Part shown: positions 23,575 to 32,700 of the stretch, one piece after another
Position numbering within the stretch: the stretch's first letter is position 1
Layout: the number at the start of each line of letters is the position of its first letter
From: Humidesulfovibrio sp.
GTDB taxonomy: Bacteria; Desulfobacterota; Desulfovibrionia; Desulfovibrionales; Desulfovibrionaceae
DNA: 49,806 nt
Assembly: GCF_031082295.1 (NCBI RefSeq)
Contig: NZ_JAVHLD010000023.1
Span: 1-49,806, forward strand
Direction: 5' to 3'
The notes under the pieces: generated by a model
Told to the model about the DNA's origin: nothing
The model's input: the letters and a program-made list of their open reading frames with translations, nothing else
Database searches by the model: none
Program-made: the position numbers and the translations under genes

Positions 23575-23934
23575 ATGAAATATGCCTACGTCATCCAAGG
23601 GGTAGTGCAGGGGACCATTGACCTCCCGGCACTGGAAGCCCTGCATGAAGGCTCGTGGACACTCTACGTTCCCTGCGGGGATGAAGTAACGCCCGGCTGG
23701 ACATACGCCAACGGGGTTTTTAGCCCACCCCCCACCACGCCCCTCACCCCGTCGCTCCGCGACATCCTGAGCCAACTTGAGGTACTGGACGCCGCCCTTC
23801 CGCGCCACGTTGAGGACGTGATGGATGTTCTCAACACGAAGGGGCTTGTCGCTATGAGCGCGTGGCCTGAAATCATGTTGACCCGCAAAGCCATGAAGGA
23901 TGGCCTGCGGCTCAAGCTCAAGGAGGTGCTGTAG
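23575..23934 (+). CDS. Tail fibre chaperone/assembly-like protein
   Basis: The 119-aa product starts at ATG 23575 behind AAGGAGGATGCCTCA, right after the fibre gene. The N-terminal half is a small beta domain (YAYVIQGVVQGTID, WTLYVPCGDEVTPGWTYANGVFSPPP) of the kind seen in fibre-assembly proteins, where it mimics or caps the fibre tip. The C-terminal half is helical. The WxYxNGxFxxP pattern is typical of such chaperones. Its stop overlaps the sulfotransferase-like GTG start. Confidence 0.6.
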   Translation: MKYAYVIQGVVQGTIDLPALEALHEGSWTLYVPCGDEVTPGWTYANGVFSPPPTTPLTPSLRDILSQLEVLDAALPRHVEDVMDVLNTKGLVAMSAWPEIMLTRKAMKDGLRLKLKEVL

Positions 23935-24608
23935 TGTTCGTCTACCAACACAACCACCGAACTGCGGGAGGATCGTTCAACTCGGCCCTGCTCAAACAGT
24001 TCCCTGGCCAAGAGGTGTTCTTTGACCCGAACGAGCGTGCTGAGGACTTCATGCCCACCGACATCCCTGTTGGTACCAAGGCAGCCACGACCTTCCGCAG
24101 CATCGCCAAGCTGACCAAGGAGCCGGGTGATGTATGGATTACCTCCCTGCGTGACCCAGTGGTGCGGGTGGTGGATATGTTCAACTTCTTCTTGCTGCCC
24201 GACCCGGTGCGTGGTGGCGGGCATTCCACCCTGGAGTACGCTACGCCGTCGGAGGTTTACAGCAAGGCCCATTCCGTGGACATGCGGGAATACGACAATG
24301 GCATCGTCCGGCGTCTGGCTGGGGTCTATGTTCCCTTCGGCATGGTCACAGCCGAGCACCTGGAGCTTGCCAAGGCGAACCTTGCCAAGTTCGACGAGGT
24401 GTTGTTCCAGGAGTCCTTCGACATTGACTACGCCCGTGTTGCGTCCAAGTACGGCTGGAGTGTGGCCCCGGACCTCTGGAACGCCCCGTCAGCCGACATC
24501 CGCCCCGTGAGCTTCTACGCCAAGCACATCCCGCTTCTCGCGGAGGCGAACAAGTGGGATATTGCGCTGGTTGAACACGCACAAGCCCTATGGGGGCGGG
24601 GGGCGTAG
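23934..24608 (+). CDS. Phage-encoded sulfotransferase-like enzyme
   Basis: The 224-aa product starts at GTG 23934, overlapping the preceding stop. HNHRTAGGSF at residues 6-15 matches the 5'-phosphosulfate-binding loop of PAPS-dependent sulfotransferases (usual form PKTAGTS, with Arg9 in place of the loop Lys). WITSLRDPVVRVVDMFNFF around 68-86 matches the 3'-phosphate motif (LRDP-x2-R), including Arg73, Asp74 and Arg78. The order and spacing fit the family-2-like fold, but the protein is short. In the tail module between fibre chaperone and nozzle, it could modify a fibre or a host glycan. The lysine-to-arginine change leaves activity open. Confidence 0.6.
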   Translation: MFVYQHNHRTAGGSFNSALLKQFPGQEVFFDPNERAEDFMPTDIPVGTKAATTFRSIAKLTKEPGDVWITSLRDPVVRVVDMFNFFLLPDPVRGGGHSTLEYATPSEVYSKAHSVDMREYDNGIVRRLAGVYVPFGMVTAEHLELAKANLAKFDEVLFQESFDIDYARVASKYGWSVAPDLWNAPSADIRPVSFYAKHIPLLAEANKWDIALVEHAQALWGRGA

Positions 24609-24610
24609 CC

Positions 24611-24799
24611 GTGGCGGGTGAACCCCATACGCTGGAGCTTTCGCTCTGCACGCAGGCTCTGGACGCGGCCAAAGTTCGCCAGGAATCTGCTCCGCTATAC
24701 GTCTGTAGGATCAAGGTCTGCCCGGTGTGCGAGAGACCCATTGTCGCAGTGGCGCTACGTGCTGGAGATCCCGACGCCTGCCAGTGTGAGCGGGGGTAG
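24611..24799 (+). CDS. Small zinc-ribbon-like protein
   Basis: The 62-aa product begins at GTG 24611, just after the sulfotransferase stop (ATG 24590 is an alternative start overlapping it). The second half has YVCRIKVCPVCERPIV and CQCERG, two paired-cysteine clusters that could hold one zinc ion. No known family is recognised. It is packed 3 bp from the nozzle gene, so it is likely genuine. Confidence 0.55.
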   Translation: MAGEPHTLELSLCTQALDAAKVRQESAPLYVCRIKVCPVCERPIVAVALRAGDPDACQCERG

Positions 24800-24802
24800 G
24801 CC

Positions 24803-26581
24803 ATGCGCTTTGACATCCCCGTATTCTCCGGCATGCGGCCCTTGATTGACCCGCGTTTGCTTGAGCCCCACCAGGCGCAAGTCGCGGCAGACTGTGTCTT
24901 GTCTTCGGGCGCGCTCAAGGCCCTGCGCCGCATGCGCGTGGAGGCGCGGCTGGCCGTGCGCGGCGTTCAGGACATCCTGCGTTATGGTGGACAGTGGATG
25001 ACCTTTTTCGAGCCGGTGAGCGTGTGCCAGTCCCTGGTGGCCTCGGACGAGCTGGACCGGGTATACTACACCGGGCTGGGCTCCGGGGCCATGATGTTCC
25101 GCCGGGCCGAGGGCGGCTGGGCGGGCGCACCCGTGCGCCTGGGCATCCCGGCCCCAACGGCCACGCCCACTTGTGTGGTCCAGGGCGAGGGCGATCCGAA
25201 CGCCATCTACAGCACGTACTACCTCTTCACCCTCGTGAGTGATCTGGGCGAAGAAAGCGCTCCCAGTCCGGCCAGCGCGCTGATGGATGTGCAGACCGGT
25301 CAGCCTGTGCAGGTTTCGGGGCTTGTCTTGCCGGATATGACCAGGCGCAACACTGTGGCGCACAAGCGCCTGTACCGTGGCGTGAGCGGCACTCAGGCCA
25401 CCCTGGAACAGCTCGTGGCCGAGATCGACGCGGACGAGGATTCGTATCTTGACAGCATCCCATCCTCGCATCTTGGCGAGGCACTGCCAACCGAGGGCTG
25501 GTTGCCCCCGCCTGATGGGCTCCAGGGTCTCACCGCCGTGCATGGCGGGTCGCTCGCCGGGTTTGTGGGGCACCGCCTTTATTTCTGTCAGCCCTTTGCC
25601 CCCTATGCCTGGCCGCGCGCCTTCTCGCACAGCCTGGAACACCCCATCGTGGCCTTGGCGGCCACGGGCGGCAATCTCGTGATCTTGACCGAGGCCTCAG
25701 CCTACGTGGTGAGCTGCGACGACGTGACAGCCACGGTGCCGAGAAAGCTGGAGGGCATTACGCCCTGTGTTGGGCCTCGCGGCGTGGTGTCCATGCGCCA
25801 GGGCGTGCTCTTTCCCGGCGTGGACGGCCTGTACCTGGTTGGCGGCGGCTCCAGTAGCCCGGAGAACCTGACGGCAGGCGTCATCTCCGAAGAGTTCTGG
25901 CAGGCCATGCGACCGGACACTTTCCGCGCCTGGGGCTTGGGCGAGCGCTACATCTGCTTCCACGAGGACGAGAGCGGCATGCGTCGCGGGTTCATCTTTG
26001 ACCTGGCCGCACCTGGCATGCTTCTGGGCCTGTGGGCTTACTCCACATGCGGCTACTTGGAGCCTGAGGGCCGCAGGCTGCATCTGGGGTTTGAATCCGG
26101 CGGGCGCACCAGCGTGGCCCTTTGGGAGGGCGATGAGATCAAATGCAGCGCGCAGTGGATGAGCAAGGTCTTTCGCTTCCCGGCCCCGGTGAACATGGCC
26201 GCTGCGCGTGTGGAGGCCGAATTTCCGCCCATGCTGACAAAGGCGGAGTTTGAGGCGCGCCGGGCAGCGCTGGCCGAGAGCTACGCGGACGAGATCGCCG
26301 CAGGGGACCTGGGCGGCAGGCTGGGCACGGCCCTGTGCGGCAGCGTGATCTTCGGCGGAGACATCCTGGACAGCGTGAGCGCGGCCTACAGCGAGGAGCC
26401 GGTGCTGGCCTTCCAGCTCTATGTTGATGGTCGCGAGGTATACCGGCGCAACGTGACGAGCCCCGCCCCCTTCCCCTTGCCTGCCGCCTCTGGGCGTGAG
26501 GCCTGGGTGTGTATTTCTGGTGCCGTGGATGTGCGGCGCGTGAGCGTGGCCGGGAGCATGGCCGAGCTGAGGGCAAGCTGA
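24803..26581 (+). CDS. Tail nozzle/tubular-type structural protein
   Basis: The 592-aa product starts at ATG 24803 behind GGGGGTAGGCC. It opens with a long helical-beta start (FSGMRPLIDPRLLEPHQAQVAADCVLSSGALKAL), then a beta-propeller-like body with YSTYYLFTLVSDLGEESAPSP (a fibronectin-like insertion), GLQGLTAVHGGSLAGFVGHRLYF, VVALAATGGNLVILTE-type strands and GVLFPGVDGLYLVGGG. This matches the large tail-tip proteins of podoviruses carrying N4-gp56-type capsids. It would form the distal tube through which DNA leaves. Confidence 0.7.
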   Translation: MRFDIPVFSGMRPLIDPRLLEPHQAQVAADCVLSSGALKALRRMRVEARLAVRGVQDILRYGGQWMTFFEPVSVCQSLVASDELDRVYYTGLGSGAMMFRRAEGGWAGAPVRLGIPAPTATPTCVVQGEGDPNAIYSTYYLFTLVSDLGEESAPSPASALMDVQTGQPVQVSGLVLPDMTRRNTVAHKRLYRGVSGTQATLEQLVAEIDADEDSYLDSIPSSHLGEALPTEGWLPPPDGLQGLTAVHGGSLAGFVGHRLYFCQPFAPYAWPRAFSHSLEHPIVALAATGGNLVILTEASAYVVSCDDVTATVPRKLEGITPCVGPRGVVSMRQGVLFPGVDGLYLVGGGSSSPENLTAGVISEEFWQAMRPDTFRAWGLGERYICFHEDESGMRRGFIFDLAAPGMLLGLWAYSTCGYLEPEGRRLHLGFESGGRTSVALWEGDEIKCSAQWMSKVFRFPAPVNMAAARVEAEFPPMLTKAEFEARRAALAESYADEIAAGDLGGRLGTALCGSVIFGGDILDSVSAAYSEEPVLAFQLYVDGREVYRRNVTSPAPFPLPAASGREAWVCISGAVDVRRVSVAGSMAELRAS

Positions 26582-26784
26582 TGCGCACGCCGCTCTTGCC
26601 CGATGTGCGCGACGGCGTGCCCTCCTGGGTGCAAGCCTTTCTCCGGGCCGTACGTCAGGCGCTCATGGCCCTGGTGCATGGCGTGCCCGACCGCATGGGC
26701 CGGGCCGTGACGTTCAAGGATCTGGTGGAGATGGGGCTTGCTACCCAGGAAGCTGCGGAGCGTCAGGCGCAGGAGGGACGATGA
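26581..26784 (+). CDS. Small tail-module protein
   Basis: The 67-aa product starts at the ATG sharing a base with the nozzle stop (TGATG) and its stop overlaps the next start by 4 bp. It is amphipathic and helical (SWVQAFLRAVRQALMALVHG, FKDLVEMGLATQEAAERQ). No family is recognised. The two overlaps make it a credible gene. Confidence 0.6.
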   Translation: MRTPLLPDVRDGVPSWVQAFLRAVRQALMALVHGVPDRMGRAVTFKDLVEMGLATQEAAERQAQEGR

Positions 26785-27311
26785 ACGAATTTCGCATGAG
26801 CCCTTATGTCGAGGTGGACGGTGTGCCCAGCTACAAGGACTCGGAGATACTGGAGCTGTATCGGCGCGTGGTGGCTGAGGGCTGCGCGCATGTGTTCCGA
26901 GACCGGAGCATTACAGGCGAGGGCGCATTCCTGCGCATGGCCAAGGCCCCGCACACGGCCTTTTACGTGGCCTACGTGCGCGGAGAAACGGCTGGCTGCG
27001 TTTGGCTGAACCGTTTCCAGGCGCGCTTTGCCCAGGCCAATTTCTTCACTTTTCGCCAGTTTTGGGGCCAGGACGCCCTTGATCTTGGCAGGCACTGCTT
27101 GCGCGAGCTGATCACAATGCGCGGAGACGACGGGGCATTTATCCTCGACATGCTGGTGGGCATCACTCCCGCAGACAACCCTTTGGCTGTGGCCTTCGCC
27201 CTGAAATGCGGCTGGAAGCGGCGCGGGCTGCTTCCCTTTGGCGCTTATGACGCTGAGGCGGGCGCGAGCTTGCCCGCTGTGTTGACCACTGTGACGCGGG
27301 AGGACGTGTGA
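26781..27311 (+). CDS. GNAT-type acetyltransferase-like phage protein
   Basis: The 176-aa product starts at ATG 26781 behind GGAGGGACG. It has an N-terminal helix pair (YKDSEILELYRRVVAEGCAHVF), central strands AFYVAYVRGETAGCVWLNRF, and the C-terminal DNPLAVAFALKCGWKRRGLLPFGAYD. The last segment matches the acetyl-CoA-side helix and strand of GNAT proteins, where a side chain clashes with a less favoured form. Such genes recur in podoviral tail modules (DUF2824/P22 gp14-like). The classical Q/R-x-x-G-x-G/A loop is not clear, so it may be structural and not catalytic. Confidence 0.6.
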   Translation: MNEFRMSPYVEVDGVPSYKDSEILELYRRVVAEGCAHVFRDRSITGEGAFLRMAKAPHTAFYVAYVRGETAGCVWLNRFQARFAQANFFTFRQFWGQDALDLGRHCLRELITMRGDDGAFILDMLVGITPADNPLAVAFALKCGWKRRGLLPFGAYDAEAGASLPAVLTTVTREDV

Positions 27312-27886
27312 TGCGGGTCTACACCAGGATTGTCATCGACATGGCGAGCGGGGCCGTGCTGGAGGCCGAGGGCTTTGATTACGACGGCCCCGTGGCCTTG
27401 TGCAAGGGCGGCGGGGGTGGCAGCCAGACCACGAACACCCAGGACACCGAATACAACGCGCGCATGGCCACAATTGCCGAGTCCCAGCAGGGCATGGCCC
27501 AGGAGTATTTCGACTTCTGGAAGAGCGACTACAAGCCGCTTGAGCAGGAGCAGATCGCGGCCAACCGGGAAATGGTGGCTGCGGCCAAGCCCGTGCGCGA
27601 CAAGTTTATTGAGGAGAGCTTAAGCGGCGTGAACGCCGAGGCTATTGCGGGCACGGCGCGGTCCGACGCCGAGCAGGCCATGACCACCGTGGACCAGGGC
27701 GTGACCCGGAACCTCTCACGCCTGGGCCTGAACCCCGACTCCGAGGCCTTTGCCGACACCCTGGGCCGCTCCCAGGCCCTGACCCGCGCCCGCACGGTGA
27801 CGCAGTCTGCCAACACTGCCCGCGCCCTGGCCAGGAGCGAAAACTACGACCGGCTCCTGAAGGCCTCCAACCTCGGCATGGGCTAG
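27311..27886 (+). CDS. Internal virion / tail-associated protein
   Basis: The 191-aa product starts at ATG 27311, within the previous stop region. A short N-terminal beta segment is followed by a glycine-rich hinge (CKGGGGGSQTT) and a long helical part with AEQAMTTVDQGVTRNLSRLGLNPDSEAFADTLGRSQALTRA. This Gly-hinge plus helix plan recurs in small virion proteins that precede the large ejection proteins of podoviruses. Exact role is inferred from position. Confidence 0.6.
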   Translation: MRVYTRIVIDMASGAVLEAEGFDYDGPVALCKGGGGGSQTTNTQDTEYNARMATIAESQQGMAQEYFDFWKSDYKPLEQEQIAANREMVAAAKPVRDKFIEESLSGVNAEAIAGTARSDAEQAMTTVDQGVTRNLSRLGLNPDSEAFADTLGRSQALTRARTVTQSANTARALARSENYDRLLKASNLGMG

Positions 27887-27899
27887 GAGGATACCCGCC

Positions 27900-28340
27900 A
27901 TGTTCGGACTCTATAAGGTGGACAACCCGGCGAACCGCGCCAGCCAGATGATGGACGGGGCCAAAAGCTCCTTTGCGGCCATGGGGCAGAACAGAAGCTC
28001 CACGACGGAAAGGACGCTGCCCGGCCCCACGGCGGGCGGCGCGGTGAGCGCAGGCATGGGCGGCGCACTGGCCGGTGCGGAGCTGACCAAGACCATCGGG
28101 GCCATGACCGCCAAGGGGGCCGTTGCTGGCGGCGGTGCCGTGGCTGGCGGTGTTGTCGCGCCAACTGTTGCCGCTGAGACCACTGCTGCTGTGGAGGGTG
28201 CCTCTGTCGCTGCGGCCACGCAGGCAGCCACTGCAACGGGAGCCGATGTCGCTGCGACCACGGCGGCGGGTTCGTCCATGGGGCCGTGGGGCGCGGGAAT
28301 CGGTGCCCTGGTTGGCATCGGCGCATACCTGTTTTCATAA
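27900..28340 (+). CDS. Gly/Ala-rich internal virion protein with hydrophobic tail
   Basis: The 146-aa product starts at ATG 27900 behind AGGAGGATACCCGCC. It is rich in Ala, Gly, Thr and Val with a long hydrophobic stretch (AVAGGGAVAGGVVAPTVAAE) and a final hydrophobic helix (PWGAGIGALVGIGAYLFS). The composition is typical of ejection proteins that insert into the host membrane during DNA entry. No family domain is recognised. Confidence 0.6.
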   Translation: MFGLYKVDNPANRASQMMDGAKSSFAAMGQNRSSTTERTLPGPTAGGAVSAGMGGALAGAELTKTIGAMTAKGAVAGGGAVAGGVVAPTVAAETTAAVEGASVAAATQAATATGADVAATTAAGSSMGPWGAGIGALVGIGAYLFS

Positions 28341-28349
28341 GGGGGCAGC

Positions 28350-29744
28350 ATGCCGGACGAATACGGAAGACCGACGGGCGATGACTTTGTGAAGGTGGCC
28401 AGGGGCCTGCGTGATTACCGGGAGACTGCTAAGAAGGAAGACGAGGAGCGTGGCCTGGGCCTGGGCCTGGACGCTCTGGAGTCTAACCCGAACGCGGCCA
28501 GGCCCGAGGGCGTCTCTGGTGCTGTTTGGGCCAAGGCCCAGGAACAGCAGGGCAAGGCCAAGTCTGGCAGGCTGTTGGCCGACCAGGCCGGGCAGGCCTT
28601 GGAAGAGTCCAAACTGGCCAATGAGTATATGGAGCTGGCGAACAATGCCAAGACGCCGGAAGAGCGTTTGAGCGCCCTCGGTCAGGTCAACCCGAAGAGC
28701 CTGGCGGGCGCAAAGGCTCTGGCCAGCGTGCAGAAGCAGGTCCTGGGCACCCAGGAGAACCAGGTTGCCCTGCTCGGGTCGGTGCTCAAGAAGGGCACTG
28801 TCGAGTACGACAACGTGGTGCGCCCCGCGCTGGTGGCTGCAAATGACATGGCCGCCAAGGGCGACGAGGAAGGGGCTGGTCATACTCTGGCGCAGTTGAG
28901 CAAGACGCTGCCCCTGCGTGGCGAGTTCCGCTGGAACCCCGAAACAAGGACGCTCGACCACTACCATAACGAGCGCAACGCTGGGCTACAGCCGCAGGCC
29001 GAAGGCGATGCCACGCCCGGCGACGGCTACACGCCCACGGGCCGCTCCATGAGCGTGCGGGAGGCCCTTGATCTGGTGGGCAGCACGTCCAAGGAAGACT
29101 ACGCCATGCAGATGGCGTCTCACCGGGTGACGAACATGGAGTTCAACGCCAAGGCCCTGGAGACTGGCGGGCATGTGGCCACCGGACCCAAAGGCGAGAA
29201 GCTGCGCGTCGTGCCGCTCATCAATCTGGACAACTCCACCCGGCAGTTCGCGGTGTTCGATGAGGCCGGAACGCACACGGCCACCCTCGGCAACGATGAC
29301 TATCTCAAGTCCGGCATCATGGTTGTGAACAAGGAGCAGCGTGCCCTTGAGCATGAGCAGGCGAAGCTGGGCATGGAAGGGCGCAGACTTGCGCTCCAGG
29401 AGCAAGCCCTGGGCCTGCGCCAGGGCGCGGGCGAGGGTAAGACCAAGTCGCTTCTCGAAATGGCCCTGGCTGACCGCGAGAAGGCAGCGGCCCAGGCACA
29501 GAAGAACGACCCCTTCATTGATCCTGAAGAGGCCGAGCGGCAGGCCGATGCCACGGTGTTCCACAAGTACACCATCATGACGGGGAAAGAGGTTAAATCT
29601 TACGACGATCTGCGCGGGGTGATGCCGAAATCTGTGCGCCAGCCTGGCGTTGCGACTAGCCCCGATGATGGCGTGGCCCCGCCTCCCCGGTCCAGCGCGG
29701 CCAGCGCCCTGTACGACAAGATGCGTCCGCAGACCAAGAAATAG
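28350..29744 (+). CDS. Large helical internal virion protein
   Basis: The 464-aa product starts at ATG 28350 after AAGGGGGCAGC. It is almost entirely helical, with charged coiled-coil segments (EESKLANEYMELANNAKTPEERL, MVVNKEQRALEHEQAKLGMEGRRLALQEQ, in shorter heptads) and a disordered Pro-rich C-terminus. A compact beta segment (GPKGEKLRVVPLINLDNSTRQFAVFDE) sits in the middle. It lies 9 bp before the giant polyvalent gene and is probably packaged and ejected with it. Confidence 0.6.
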   Translation: MPDEYGRPTGDDFVKVARGLRDYRETAKKEDEERGLGLGLDALESNPNAARPEGVSGAVWAKAQEQQGKAKSGRLLADQAGQALEESKLANEYMELANNAKTPEERLSALGQVNPKSLAGAKALASVQKQVLGTQENQVALLGSVLKKGTVEYDNVVRPALVAANDMAAKGDEEGAGHTLAQLSKTLPLRGEFRWNPETRTLDHYHNERNAGLQPQAEGDATPGDGYTPTGRSMSVREALDLVGSTSKEDYAMQMASHRVTNMEFNAKALETGGHVATGPKGEKLRVVPLINLDNSTRQFAVFDEAGTHTATLGNDDYLKSGIMVVNKEQRALEHEQAKLGMEGRRLALQEQALGLRQGAGEGKTKSLLEMALADREKAAAQAQKNDPFIDPEEAERQADATVFHKYTIMTGKEVKSYDDLRGVMPKSVRQPGVATSPDDGVAPPPRSSAASALYDKMRPQTKK

Positions 29745-29753
29745 GAGCCCGCG

Positions 29754-32700
29754 ATGCCCCAGACGCAGTTGGACAGCGACGTATTCGGGCTCTACGCCGA
29801 CCCGAACTTTGCAAGCGAAAGCCCGGAGTTCAAGAGTGATTTCTTGAGCCAGTACTTTGACCAGCAGGTTGCGCCACGGCTTGAGCAGGTCGGCGGGGTG
29901 AACCTGGCGGATTCGCGTCAGCGCTTCGTCAAGGCCCATACCCTGGGGCCGGACTATGACCCCGAGGTGGCCTCGCTCTATGCAGAGAGGCCGGACTTTG
30001 CGACACAGAAGCCGGAGTTCCGGGAAAAGTTCCTGGGCAAGCTGTTCGACCAGAAGATGCGGGCAAGCGGCCAGTACGTGGAGCCGGGCACGCTCAGGGA
30101 CGCGCGCGAGGCCTATGTCGCGCGCAACCTGACGGATGCCGACCGGGGCGACCTCTACGGCGTGCTCTCCTTTGCCAAGGACACGCTCAAGGCCCTGCCG
30201 CGCCAGGTGGGCACCACATTGCTCCAGGCTGGGCGCCAGGGCTGGGGCTTCCTTGATGCCCACTTGCACGAGGGGGCGCTGTCCCAGACCTTCGAGCCTT
30301 ACAACAAGATCAGCGCGGACGGCAGCGACTACACCGATAAGTCGCGCGCCATCAAGGAAGGCGCGGACAACCTGCGCGATCTGCGCTACGCCGGGCACCC
30401 GATCCTTGGCAAGGGCTCGTATTTCAGCCCCACGGACGCGGCAAGCTCCGCCGGGTATGGCCTGGCCTCAAGCGTTCCCGCGCAGGTCGGCGGCCTTGTC
30501 GCTGGCCCCCCGGGCGCTGCGATTGGTGCCGCTGCGGGTGCCCCCGTTGCTTTCCTCTCGCAGCGCGACGAGTTTTTGTCGAACGTGCTGGAGAAGGCCA
30601 ACGCGGAGCTGCAAAAGACTGAACAGCGCAGGCTCACCCAGGAGGAAGCCGACGCCCTTGTCGGCAAGTTCAGCGACGCGGCCAGCCGTTACGGTGCCTG
30701 GGAAGCCATTCCCGAAATGGCCTCTAATATGATCTTCGGTTCCGTGCTGGGCAAGGTTGTGCATGGATTTGCGGGAAAGACCATGCTCACCAGGGCCGCC
30801 AAGACCATAGGTGCCGAGGCCCTTGACTTTGCTGGAGAGCACGCGAGCGAGACGGCCTCACAGTGGGGTCAGGGCAAGGAAGAAGCTGCGGCTGGATTGC
30901 GTGAGAAGGCTCCGACGCTGCTTGAGGCCTACAAGGAACAGGCCCCCGTCACCAACGCCCTGTTCGTCGGAACCCGTGGGACGGGCCTGGCGCTTGGCAA
31001 GGCCGCAAACAAGCTCGGCATCCTTAAAACCGAGCCCGCCCTGGCCCCCGGCGAGCACAAGGACCTGCTCAACGACGCGCCCGCAGCCGAGCCGAAGCCT
31101 GCGGCCCCGGCCCAGGACTACTATGCCGAAGACGCATTGCGCAGCCGCTACCAGGAGGCGCACAGTGCCGCCTTCCCCACGGCCAGCGAACTTTTCCGGC
31201 CGGAAGACAGCGCGCGCAGCCCCTTGGCCTCCGCCGACACCCAGGCCGGCCTCGGGTTGGGGCTGGTTGAAAAGCCCGCGCAGCCCTCCGTAACCAGGGA
31301 TCTGCTGACGCAGCCGCTCGCGCCGACTGCTGGCGGTATTGGCCTCGGCCTTGACCTGGCCCCGGAGGTTGTGCAGGCACTGTCCCGGCCCTTCTCCGCG
31401 CAGGAGTTGGCGGCCACGGCCCTGGAGCGCCCCGAGCTGGCCCAACCCGCGCCGCTGGCCCAGCCTGTTGCAGTGCAACAGCCCCCGGCCCAGATGCAAC
31501 AGGATTCAGTTGCACCCCTGCAACAGGCCCCGGCAGCCGGGCCGCAGGGCACTCCCGTTGCCCAGCCTGGACCCGTGCAACAGGCCCCGGCCCAGCAGCA
31601 GGGCAGCCCAGCCTCCCAGGCCATGCGTGCAGAGCAAGACGCCATCAAGGCCAGCTTTGCGGCCCTGCCAGTACCTGAAACCATCCTGCGCGCCGACGGC
31701 AAGCCCTTCCCGACCAAATCGGCGGCAGAGTCCCAGGCTGGTGTGCTGCGCCGCAATGGCCGTTTTGCCACGGTAATGGCCAATCGGGCTGGGGGCTTTG
31801 TCATCGAGGCCCGCGAGGGACTGTTTGAGGACTCGGACACAGGCTACGCAGTTAAGCAGGCCGTGGAAAACAGGGATGCAAAGACCCTCTGGGACTACCT
31901 GCGCCTGGATACCAACAAGAACTCGCGCGAGTTGTTCTATCGCCTGACCGGCACCCAGCCGACCAAGACGCAGCGCGATCTGCGCGCGGCTATAGACGCC
32001 TGGTCCAGCGCAGGCGATCAGGCAGGGCAGGGTGAAGCGGCGGGGGAAAGCACCGCGCCTGTCGCTCCTGGCTCGCCCGTGCCCGCCGCTCCGGTCGCGC
32101 AGCACACCGGCCTGGACGCCGAAACCCAGCAGGCGAACCTGGCCGCCAACGAGGATCTGCGCGCCAGGGGAGAGAAGGTTGCGCATGTGGTCCGGCGCGA
32201 GAACCCTGGCGGACGCCCCGTGCTGGAGGCCTTCGACGATTCCGGGCAGCTTGTGGCCCACAAGGCAGGCCCCGGCGGGCGCGGCATCGACGCGATCTTG
32301 GTGGAGAAGGGCTACTACCCCGGCAACAGGCGCAGGCAGTTCGCCGTGCCCAAGGACTGGAGCCCTAGCCGCGAATATTTCGAGGGTGGCCAGCCGCAGG
32401 GCGCAGCCTCTGCCGAAGCCTCTGCGGCCGCACAGCCGCAAGGCGTGGACAACAACCCCGAAGCCGCCCAGGCCGCGCTGCCTCCCGGCCCCAAGACGGT
32501 GGCCAGCAACGTGGCCGAGGCCCTGGCCAAGGGCGAAAAGTTCACCTGGCGCGAGTTGCAGGCCTGGGCCAACGAGGGCTTTGGCGGCACACAGGCGGAA
32601 GGGCGGTGGAACATCAAGGAAGCCTACGACGCCATGGAAATGGGCGTGAACCAGTACCTGGCCACGCGCGGCCTGAATCCCGGCGAGGCGGACGCCAAGG

